A stretch of 36,812 nucleotides of DNA from positions 1 to 36,812 of IMG/VR virus record IMGVR_UViG_3300020582_000003. One strand, 5' to 3'. The position numbers and the translations under genes are program-made. The DNA is from a virus. Shown here one piece after another: positions 1 to 5,569 of the stretch; the first letter of the stretch is position 1, and the number at the start of each line of letters is the position of its first letter. The notes beneath the pieces are model-generated. The model worked only from the letters and a program-made list of their open reading frames with translations. It was not told the DNA's origin and did no database searches.

Positions 1-127
1 CTGAAAGCGATTTGCTGATTCCGTCGCGTTTGCCACTTCGCAGAGGGCTGGCCGCGTTGCCGGATGTTCCCGATCCGGAGCATCCGGCGGCGAATCCCTA
101 CGACGTGGACCAATACGGGCAATCGCA
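1..127. repeat. Terminal direct repeat, copy 1 (circular overlap)
   Basis: Bases 1-127 are identical to 36686-36812. The length equals a common maximum assembly k-mer and a gene continues in frame through it, so it is most simply the overlap of a circular molecule assembled as a linear contig rather than a biological terminal repeat. Confidence 0.93.
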
Positions 128-494
128 CCTCGGGCCGGGCAAAAAAGAGCACGAGGCGCCGAAGTTCAAGCAACTGCTCGAGGAAGTGGCGTCGGCGAAA
201 TTTCGCAACTTTTTGATCTTTCATCCCGTGGCGCAAATTATCGTGATCCCCACTTCAGGAAGCGCGACGTGGGCAGCACTGGGCAGCACCGCCATGCCGA
301 TTTCCTCGTTCTCCAGTTTTGACGGCACGAAGATGGCGCTGATCGTTGATCCCTACACAGGCGAAATGTTTTTGAAGGGCGGCCGCGCCAGCATTTCGGA
401 GTACGTCGATCCGAATGCCGTGCGCGCAGAAACGACCGCGCAGCGTAACGAGCGCGAAGAGGTCCAAACACTTTTGTCAGGCGCACACACATGA
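1..494 (+). CDS. 3' part of gene spanning the circular join; unknown protein
   Basis: This is the C-terminal two-thirds of a 249-residue protein whose start lies at 36430; the frame is open and continuous across the join when the 127-bp duplicate is collapsed. I do not recognise the family. It has no membrane segment or signal peptide. The visible region is proline-rich at first (around VPDPEHPAANPYD), then has a charged helix and a hydrophobic beta-rich patch (NFLIFHPVAQIIVIPTSG). The stop overlaps a possible ATG at 491 as ATGA. It sits between a small membrane protein and the capsid-type genes, so a virion or assembly role is likely but unproven. Confidence 0.8.
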   Translation, partial: ESDLLIPSRLPLRRGLAALPDVPDPEHPAANPYDVDQYGQSHLGPGKKEHEAPKFKQLLEEVASAKFRNFLIFHPVAQIIVIPTSGSATWAALGSTAMPISSFSSFDGTKMALIVDPYTGEMFLKGGRASISEYVDPNAVRAETTAQRNEREEVQTLLSGAHT

Positions 495-580
495 TCGTGC
501 GTTTGGTCAATCCGACGTACGACGCTCGCCGGCGTCGTCACGTCCGTAAGGAAAATCACGGCGGGGAAGGAGGAATTTCT

Positions 581-1057
581 ATGGCGCATCACAGACATCG
601 CAATCCCTTTGCCGCGGGCAGCATCAACGCCCTCGCGGTAAAAGTCGCCGGAGGCATCGGCGGACTGGTCGCCTCGTCCGCCGTTCCCAGCATGATCAGC
701 CCGTCGCTTTCGACCGGCTGGGCGGGCGTGGGCATGGCTTTCGGCGTGGCCTTCCTCGGTTCGTGGCTGCTCAACAAAATGAGTAGCAACGCGAGCGAAG
801 GTTTCTTGATTGGCGGTTCGGTGCAGGCGGTTTCCCGTGCCATCACCATCGTCACGGGCCGAACGCTTGTCAGCGCGTCTATGGGCCAGTACGGGCCGTT
901 GAATTTCACGATCCCGACGCCGGCCTATTCGGCGCAGCCCGCGATCGCCGCGTCCGCTTCCAAGACATCCGGAAGCAAGGGCGCAGTCACGCCGGCAGCC
1001 GCGGCCGCGATGGGAATGCTCGGTCCCCGTCGCAGCTATTCGAAATTCGTGAGCTAG
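581..1057 (+). CDS. Small multi-pass membrane protein, unknown
   Basis: The 158-residue product has a basic, His-rich N-terminus (MAHHRHRNP) followed by about three hydrophobic segments, near residues 15-35, 47-65 and 73-92, and an Ala/Ser-rich tail ending in a basic stretch. The start at 581 is chosen because of the strong GGAAGGAGG ribosome site just upstream. A longer form from ATG 491 would overlap the previous stop as ATGA and add 30 residues. Function is not recognised; its place directly before the capsid candidate suggests a virion membrane or assembly protein. A holin is an alternative. Confidence 0.75.
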   Translation: MAHHRHRNPFAAGSINALAVKVAGGIGGLVASSAVPSMISPSLSTGWAGVGMAFGVAFLGSWLLNKMSSNASEGFLIGGSVQAVSRAITIVTGRTLVSASMGQYGPLNFTIPTPAYSAQPAIAASASKTSGSKGAVTPAAAAAMGMLGPRRSYSKFVS

Positions 1058-1069
1058 GTCAGGCTTAAC

Positions 1070-1099
1070 GCGAAAGCGCCACTTACCGTGGCCTTTCGC
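1070..1099 (-). repeat. Junction hairpin, copy A (reverse orientation)
   Basis: Outer arms GCGAAAG/CTTTCGC (1070-1076, 1093-1099), unpaired C at 1077, inner arms GCCAC/GTGGC, loop TTACC. Read on the minus strand it matches the hairpin found upstream of other genes, with a compensated change in the inner stem. It lies between the 581-1057 and 1155-1919 genes in the opposite orientation to both. Confidence 0.85.
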
Positions 1100-1154
1100 T
1101 TGGGTCTGATAATCGCGATCGACTCCGGGTCGATCAGAAAGGAACCAAAACAAA

Positions 1155-1919
1155 ATGAAACTTCTGAAAAACGTAAAAAGATTTGCGCATTTGCAGGAAA
1201 TTTCGGCTCACGAAATCGGACGTCCCCGGTTCCGCCTGCGGAACATGCTGGCGGCCGGGCTCGGCGACTTCGTGGTCCAGCCGGAATGGGATTACTACGG
1301 CGTGGCCGTATCCACGGCGGTAGTGAAGCAAACCTTGTTCTCGATCGTGCAGAACAACAACTTCACCATCACCGGCGGCGCCACCGTGGCCAAAACCCTG
1401 CAGATGACGAGCATGGTGCAGCCGAACCAGTTGCAGGCTCCCGAACGCATGTTGGTCCGGGGCATCACCTGCGTGCTGGATAACCTCTGCAACCAGACCG
1501 ACGCCATCAAGTTCGGAAGCCAGACCATCGTGAACTTCTTCATCTCCACGAAGTCGTTCTTCGTGGTCGCGCACTTCCTGAAACTTCCGGCGGGTGGCGG
1601 CATCTGGGCGCAGCAATTCGGCGCCACGGCGGCCAATACCATCATCGGTCCGGTGGGCAACGGCATGCCGAGCGAGCATCAGGGATTCCGCCTGACGGAT
1701 CCCGGGTGCGACGGCACCCCGGGTATCGACCAGTTCCCGAACATCGACGGCATTTTGATCGCCCAGCAACAGGCGTTCAAAGTGGAAGTCGATCCGACGC
1801 TGGCGGCCTGGGCGCAGTCCACGGGATTCACCACCAACGCGAACAATACCGTGCCCATCGGCACCGGCATCAACGCGTGGGTGTATCTCGAGGGGCAGAA
1901 AGCGCGTGCGGTGCTCTAG
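1155..1919 (+). CDS. Candidate major capsid protein (jelly-roll type suspected)
   Basis: The 254-residue protein has no signal peptide and no clear membrane segment. A basic N-terminal arm (MKLLKNVKRF) precedes a beta-rich body with many Asn, Thr, Gly and Val residues. Residues about 85-108 contain a motif, T-x-M then QLQAP then V-x-x-I-x-C, which recurs in the proteins at 14702 and 15879, so the three are probably paralogues of one fold. The start has an AAAGGA ribosome site. It is flanked on both sides by junction hairpins in reverse orientation, the only gene in the circle so marked. The capsid role is inferred from size, position at the head of the structural genes and composition; no homologue can be searched here. 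Confidence 0.6.
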   Translation: MKLLKNVKRFAHLQEISAHEIGRPRFRLRNMLAAGLGDFVVQPEWDYYGVAVSTAVVKQTLFSIVQNNNFTITGGATVAKTLQMTSMVQPNQLQAPERMLVRGITCVLDNLCNQTDAIKFGSQTIVNFFISTKSFFVVAHFLKLPAGGGIWAQQFGATAANTIIGPVGNGMPSEHQGFRLTDPGCDGTPGIDQFPNIDGILIAQQQAFKVEVDPTLAAWAQSTGFTTNANNTVPIGTGINAWVYLEGQKARAVL

Positions 1920-2011
1920 TTGGCAGTCGAAGCTGTTCGGTAAAGGTTTCCTGGCAGGGCTTCGCACACCCCGCTGAATCCTTCATCGAGCAGCTTCGAT
2001 TCCCAACTTAT

Positions 2012-2046
2012 TTACCGCAAAAGCTCCCCTTACCGGGGACTTTTGC
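2012..2046 (-). repeat. Junction hairpin, copy B (reverse orientation)
   Basis: TTACC (2012-2016), outer arms GCAAAAG/CTTTTGC (2017-2023, 2040-2046), unpaired C at 2024, inner arms TCCCC/GGGGA, loop TTACC. Both stems differ from copy A but pairing is kept. It lies downstream of the capsid candidate, in reverse orientation like copy A. Confidence 0.87.
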
Positions 2047-2068
2047 TTGGAAGCCATTGCGGGCGATA

Positions 2069-2129
2069 GGCGCGAAGGCGTGCTCGCCCGCACGCATTAC
2101 ACCGGACGGTGGCGATCCGCCTTCGCGCC
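2069..2129. repeat. Long inverted repeat in leader of the 2170 gene
   Basis: GGCGCGAAGGC at 2069-2079 is exactly complementary to GCCTTCGCGCC at 2119-2129, enclosing a 39-nt loop with further local pairing (GGGCGA/TCGCCC). It ends 40 nt before the start codon at 2170 and would fold the leader RNA strongly. The stretch 1920-2169 holds only this, copy B of the hairpin and a weaker 9-bp inverted repeat; I see no gene in it. Confidence 0.6.
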
Positions 2130-2169
2130 CAACAAAACGGGCGCTTCGGCGCGACGTGGGGGAATTACG

Positions 2170-2655
2170 ATGTCAACGCAAGCGCCGGCACTGACGCAGG
2201 ATCAACTGAATTCGCTGCAGCAAGACCCGCAAATTATGGAGCTGGGCGGGCAGCTTTATATCGCCAAGCTGTTTCACTATATCGTCAATCTGGTGCACGC
2301 CGGGAACGACACGCAAAACCAATCGTTCCAGATTGATTCCGACGCCGATTTCCAGCTCCTGATGATGATGGCGACGTTCACGAGCAGCGCGCTCTCCATT
2401 CAGGTGACGGAGGGCAGCGCCGGCGGACTGGCCTGGCAAAGCGCCGCGGTGAACATCCTGAATTTCTGCGGCACGGCGCAGAATCCTTTCCCGGCGGGAA
2501 TGATTCCTCAGCTCATGCCGAAAAAGCGATCGTACAAAGTGACCACGATCGATACCAGCGGCAGCGCCAACACCGTGCAGGTGGATTTCTGGGGCTACAA
2601 GCTGTACCCGGCAGCCATGGCCGCGCAGCTCGGCGCATTGCCGAGTGGAAACTGA
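2170..2655 (+). CDS. Small beta-rich structural candidate, 161 aa
   Basis: The 161-residue protein begins with a polar Gln-rich helix, then alternates hydrophobic strands and turns, with a strand-rich C-terminal half ending in a D-F-W-G-Y-K-L-Y-P patch. There is no signal or membrane segment. The ATG at 2170 follows GGGGGAATT. Length and composition suit a single jelly-roll minor capsid or second capsid subunit, as in viruses with two small capsid proteins, but this is inference from layout. It is followed by similar-sized candidates at 2821 and 3575. Confidence 0.6.
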   Translation: MSTQAPALTQDQLNSLQQDPQIMELGGQLYIAKLFHYIVNLVHAGNDTQNQSFQIDSDADFQLLMMMATFTSSALSIQVTEGSAGGLAWQSAAVNILNFCGTAQNPFPAGMIPQLMPKKRSYKVTTIDTSGSANTVQVDFWGYKLYPAAMAAQLGALPSGN

Positions 2656-2663
2656 AGAAAAGC

Positions 2664-2695
2664 GTGACTGGTGATTTGTGACTGGTGACTGGTGA
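2664..2695 (+). repeat. Heptamer array R1 (GTGACTG family)
   Basis: Four tandem 7-bp units, GTGACTG, GTGATTT, GTGACTG, GTGACTG, then a terminal GTGAA. It lies 9 nt after the stop of the 2170 gene. The rest of the gap to 2820 holds an inverted repeat (GGCAGCGC/GCGCTGCC) and junction hairpin C. Confidence 0.9.
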
Positions 2696-2783
2696 AAAGG
2701 CAGCGCGCTCCGTCGCAGTGTTAACCTTGAGGATTTTCAGGCTTGTGGCCGCACGCGCTGCCGAGACGGAAGTATAGGAGAAA

Positions 2784-2818
2784 GCGAAAGGCCCTGGCAA
2801 GGGGCGCTTTCGCGGTAA
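2784..2818 (+). repeat. Junction hairpin, copy C
   Basis: Outer arms GCGAAAG/CTTTCGC, inner arms GCCCT/GGGGC with one G-T pair, loop GGCAA, unpaired G at 2806, followed by GGTAA. It ends 2 nt before the ATG at 2821, leaving no room for a normal ribosome site. Confidence 0.88.
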
Positions 2819-2820
2819 TC

Positions 2821-3324
2821 ATGATTAACCCTTGGACACAAGGAAGAGTGCCGGGCGTGCCGATGAATCCCACGCTGGGCGCATGGCTCGTCAAGCGCAA
2901 GATGGCTTCGCCGGCGTGGAGTATCCCGCAGTGGGTGCGGCTCTCGCTGCAAGGCGCGCACCTGTACTGGTATCAGTTCCCGGAGCTCACGCTCACCTCC
3001 GGGCAAACCGATCTAACGCGCGTGACCGTGAGCGAGGATTTCTGGGTCACGGCCATCATGGGGCGCGGATCGCGCGATTCCATCAACGGCCAGGGCAGTT
3101 TCCGTTTCCAGATCACGGAAGATTTGGGCGCGTACAAATATTCGAAGTACGGCCAGAATCAAGGCAACTTTGCGCCCACGGCGCTCGAGCCGGGATTGAT
3201 TCGCTTCCCGCACTTCATCCCGGCCGGATCGCCCGTGGTCTGCAAGATTCAAAATCTGGACGGCAGCCACACGAACATCGTGGACCTGTGCATGTTCGGA
3301 TACTCGACGTGGTGGAGACAATAA
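2821..3324 (+). CDS. Small beta-rich structural candidate, 167 aa
   Basis: The 167-residue product has a Pro/Trp-rich N-terminus, a central segment around EDFWVTAIMGRGSRD, a segment with polar strands, then a conserved-looking RFPHFIPAGSPVVCKI stretch and an aromatic C-terminus (YSTWW). Pattern and size suit a jelly-roll virion protein. It has no signal or membrane segment. The start codon is separated from the preceding hairpin by only two bases, so translation initiation probably depends on that structure. Function is inferred only from neighbours (2170, 3575). Confidence 0.6.
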   Translation: MINPWTQGRVPGVPMNPTLGAWLVKRKMASPAWSIPQWVRLSLQGAHLYWYQFPELTLTSGQTDLTRVTVSEDFWVTAIMGRGSRDSINGQGSFRFQITEDLGAYKYSKYGQNQGNFAPTALEPGLIRFPHFIPAGSPVVCKIQNLDGSHTNIVDLCMFGYSTWWRQ

Positions 3325-3327
3325 AAC

Positions 3328-3359
3328 GTGACTAGTGACTGGTGACTGGTGACCCGTGA
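3328..3359 (+). repeat. Heptamer array R2
   Basis: GTGACTA, GTGACTG, GTGACTG, GTGACCC, then GTGA. The last GTG (3356) is the start codon of the next small gene. Confidence 0.9.
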
Positions 3360-3517
3360 ATCCACTCGACGAACTGATCGCCATCATCGATGGGCACTGG
3401 GGATTCCCAAGCGATACAGCCGCCCAAAACGTGCGGGACTGGGCGCGGGACAAATCGCCCGCCGAAATTGCGGAGATGCTGCGCAAGTCGCGCATTCAGC
3501 AGCAGAGTCCCCGGTAA
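3356..3517 (+). CDS. Small acidic-basic helical protein, 53 aa
   Basis: The reading frame starts at the GTG ending the heptamer array and encodes 53 residues with two likely amphipathic helices, one around DELIAIIDGHWGF and one around SPAEIAEMLRKSR. It has an Asp/Trp-rich centre. The stop codon TAA lies inside the next junction hairpin (its loop GGTAA), so both ends of this gene are formed by repeats. Codon use and a coherent helical pattern support it as real. It may be a small regulator or assembly factor; I do not recognise a family. Confidence 0.6.
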   Translation: MNPLDELIAIIDGHWGFPSDTAAQNVRDWARDKSPAEIAEMLRKSRIQQQSPR

Positions 3518-3562
3518 GCCTTCGGCAAGAAGGCTCAGGCTAAAGGGGCGCTTTTGCGGTAA
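3509..3562 (+). repeat. Junction hairpin, copy D, with loop insertion
   Basis: CCCC (3509-3512) pairs with GGGG (3545-3548) and the outer right arm CTTTTGC is at 3551-3557, followed by GGTAA. The left outer arm is degenerate because it is coding sequence of the 53-aa gene. The loop carries an extra segment, 3518-3544, which itself folds (GCCTTC/GAAGGC). The same insertion, base for base, is present in copy K at 35441-35467. The ATG of the next gene is 12 nt downstream. Confidence 0.85.
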
Positions 3563-3574
3563 GAAAGTAAAATC

Positions 3575-4288
3575 ATGGCCTACGACAAACTTTTCGCCGA
3601 TCCTTCGGACGCAGCGGGAGAACCGAACGTGACGGATGCCGCTGCCTCTTCGATTCGCGCGTCCACGTGGCCGTACAGCCGCTACGCGAACGTGAACCTT
3701 GGCCCGAAACTGCTCCTGCGTCCGCCGCCATCCCCGGCCACTACGGACGATCCGCTGATCGCATCAGTCAACGATTTACAGGCGGTGATGCAGCAAATCC
3801 AGCGCGCCACGCGGCTGATTTCCGCGCCCTGGCTGATCGAGCCGCCGGATTCGGAATCGTTTCATCGTTCCGCAGGCATCGCCCTGCCCGCGATCAGCGC
3901 CACTACGTTCACCACCGTGCTTTCCGTGCTCTGCCCTCCCGGCCGCAACGGCGTGATCAAGAAAATCGCCAACGTGATCGTGGGCGGCGCATGGGCGGAC
4001 TTTTCCGGGGACGCCGTATGGCAAATCGTGCGCAATCCCGGCGCGCAGGCGAACGTGGGCGGCTACGCGGAACGGAACTACGAAAACATTCAGGCATCCC
4101 TCGGCCTGATCAATCAGCCCACGCAGATTTCCGGCATCCGCATCTTTGAAAACGACATTATCCAGTGGGTGGTGCGCAACAACGCGCTGCCCACGAACAC
4201 GAGCGCCGGCGCGCTCTTGAGCGGCTATTTCTATCCGCGCACCTGGGACGATCAGTTCGACGCGGCGGATAACCCGGTGGCGTGGTGA
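3575..4288 (+). CDS. Structural candidate, 237 aa
   Basis: The 237-residue protein begins MAYDKLFADPSD, has a Pro-rich linker near residues 48-60, a helical segment (about 62-90), then a beta-rich C-terminal domain with CPPGRNGVIKKIANVIVGG and a strand pair around ISGIRIFENDIIQWVVRN. That C-terminal pattern of strands, Gly turns and a late YFYP is what a jelly-roll or decoration protein would show. There is no signal or membrane segment. It is the last gene before the secreted spikes, so a vertex or spike-base protein is one possibility. This is inference. Confidence 0.6.
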   Translation: MAYDKLFADPSDAAGEPNVTDAAASSIRASTWPYSRYANVNLGPKLLLRPPPSPATTDDPLIASVNDLQAVMQQIQRATRLISAPWLIEPPDSESFHRSAGIALPAISATTFTTVLSVLCPPGRNGVIKKIANVIVGGAWADFSGDAVWQIVRNPGAQANVGGYAERNYENIQASLGLINQPTQISGIRIFENDIIQWVVRNNALPTNTSAGALLSGYFYPRTWDDQFDAADNPVAW

Positions 4289-4323
4289 GCGAAAGGCCCC
4301 GGTAAGGGGCGCTTTCGCGGTAA
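4289..4323 (+). repeat. Junction hairpin, copy E
   Basis: Perfect consensus form: arms GCGAAAG/CTTTCGC and GCCCC/GGGGC, loop GGTAA, unpaired G at 4311, followed by GGTAA. It begins at the stop codon of the 3575 gene. Confidence 0.92.
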
Positions 4324-4334
4324 AGGAAGTCGAA

Positions 4335-4369
4335 GCGAAATGCCCCGGTAAGGGGCGCTTTCGCGGTAA
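4335..4369 (+). repeat. Junction hairpin, copy F (tandem with E)
   Basis: A second copy 11 nt after copy E, identical except for T instead of G at 4341, giving one mismatch in the stem. It is the only tandem pair and precedes the spike cassette. A GGGAGGCAAGGAA ribosome region and a GTG start at 4394 follow. Confidence 0.92.
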
Positions 4370-4393
4370 AGAAGAGGCAGGGAGGCAAGGAAC

Positions 4394-5560
4394 GTGGCAC
4401 GAAAACTACACATCCCCAAGGCGGCCCAGATTCGTGGTCTCCGCAAAGCCATCGCCAATCGCAAGACGCCGCGGCAATTCCTTCCCTCGCTGAAAAAGCG
4501 CCTGGCGAAGCTGACGGCGGTTTTTATCCTTGCCTCCTGCCTCCTGCCTCTTGCTTCCATTCACGCGCAGGCTCCCGTCTCGATCGTACCCACGCAACAA
4601 ACGCTAGCCCCTGCCGGCACGGCCTGCACCGGCTCCGCGCAGACGTTCACGGTGCAGAACCGAAACCAGACGCAGCACTACGCGTACGCCGCATCGACGC
4701 TCATCACGAACCTGACGATGAAGATTCAAGGTATCGATGCGATTGGCGACGTCTACACCATTTCCGATCTACTGGCCACCTCGTCGAGTACGGTGGGTGG
4801 CAGTCAGGCTCTCCTGGGCAGCGGATATTTCCCCACAGTGCAAGTCGTGATCACGTGCTTTCCCGCGGTTACGGGGTCATTTGAGCTTAGCTACGCCGGC
4901 GCTCAGGCCACTACAAATGTGAACGTGGGGAGTTATCTCGTTTCTCAGGCAGACAAGGCTTTTGCGCTCGCGGCGCCCGCAGCAACATCCTATAGCGTCA
5001 ATTTTTTCACTCCTCCATTTGTCAATTCCTATGGGCTTGTCACCTTTGCGTACACGGGCGCGGGGCCAACGGGTTCCACGGTCACCGTGCAATGCCAAAA
5101 TGAAGTCGGCTTAGGCCCGCTCTTCACTTTCAATTTGGCGACCACGACTTTGGTAACACAGTCGTTTCCCGTTCCCGCCGGCCCGTGCTCCACGGTTTCA
5201 GTCGCGTACAATCCTGGCGGCGCATCAGCTTCGACCTATAATTTCGACTACTTTTTCATCTCTCCGGGCACGTCGCAAAACAACATCTACACGCACATCC
5301 CGGGCACGACGGCCACCGTCGTGAAGGCTGGCCCGGGCGTGGTGCATACCGTCGTGGTAGGCACGCCCGCAGCGGGCACGATCAGCCTGTTTGACCTGGC
5401 ATCCGCGAGCTGCACGGGCACGCCCGCGACGAACGTGGTTTCCGTGATCACGGCCACGTCCACGTTTCCCGCCGCGCCGGAAATTTACGACGTACTGTTC
5501 AATAACGGCATCTGCGTGAAGGCCAGCGCCACGATGGACATCACCATCTCAAGCCAGTAA
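4394..5560 (+). CDS. Secreted beta-rich spike or adhesin-like protein
   Basis: The 388-residue protein has a long basic N-region (about 40 residues), a hydrophobic core around residues 41-55 and an Ala-x-Ala-type end (HAQA), which reads as a Sec signal peptide. The rest is Thr/Ser/Ala/Gly-rich and strand-forming, with paired Cys residues, as in exported binding proteins. The C-terminal 75 residues form a compact module (GVVHTVVVG through ITISSQ) like those ending phage spike or decoration proteins. The GTG start follows GGGAGGCAAGG. It leads a three-gene cassette of exported proteins. The signal-peptide core is encoded by tandem TGCCTCC-like heptamers (4529-4561). Confidence 0.65.
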   Translation: MARKLHIPKAAQIRGLRKAIANRKTPRQFLPSLKKRLAKLTAVFILASCLLPLASIHAQAPVSIVPTQQTLAPAGTACTGSAQTFTVQNRNQTQHYAYAASTLITNLTMKIQGIDAIGDVYTISDLLATSSSTVGGSQALLGSGYFPTVQVVITCFPAVTGSFELSYAGAQATTNVNVGSYLVSQADKAFALAAPAATSYSVNFFTPPFVNSYGLVTFAYTGAGPTGSTVTVQCQNEVGLGPLFTFNLATTTLVTQSFPVPAGPCSTVSVAYNPGGASASTYNFDYFFISPGTSQNNIYTHIPGTTATVVKAGPGVVHTVVVGTPAAGTISLFDLASASCTGTPATNVVSVITATSTFPAAPEIYDVLFNNGICVKASATMDITISSQ

Positions 5561-5569
5561 AGGAATCCC

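Noticed and set aside
1-127. Biological terminal redundancy or integration site duplication
   Set aside because: Exact k-mer length and in-frame gene continuity favour an assembly overlap of a circle; no integrase is seen.
353-1153. Long antisense frame opposite the first genes (266 aa)
   Set aside because: It is Arg/His-rich and the mirror of well-supported plus-strand genes; no ribosome site.
1134-1967. Antisense frame opposite the capsid candidate (277 aa)
   Set aside because: Composition rich in Arg, His and Gly, and the sense frame has a ribosome site and paralogues.
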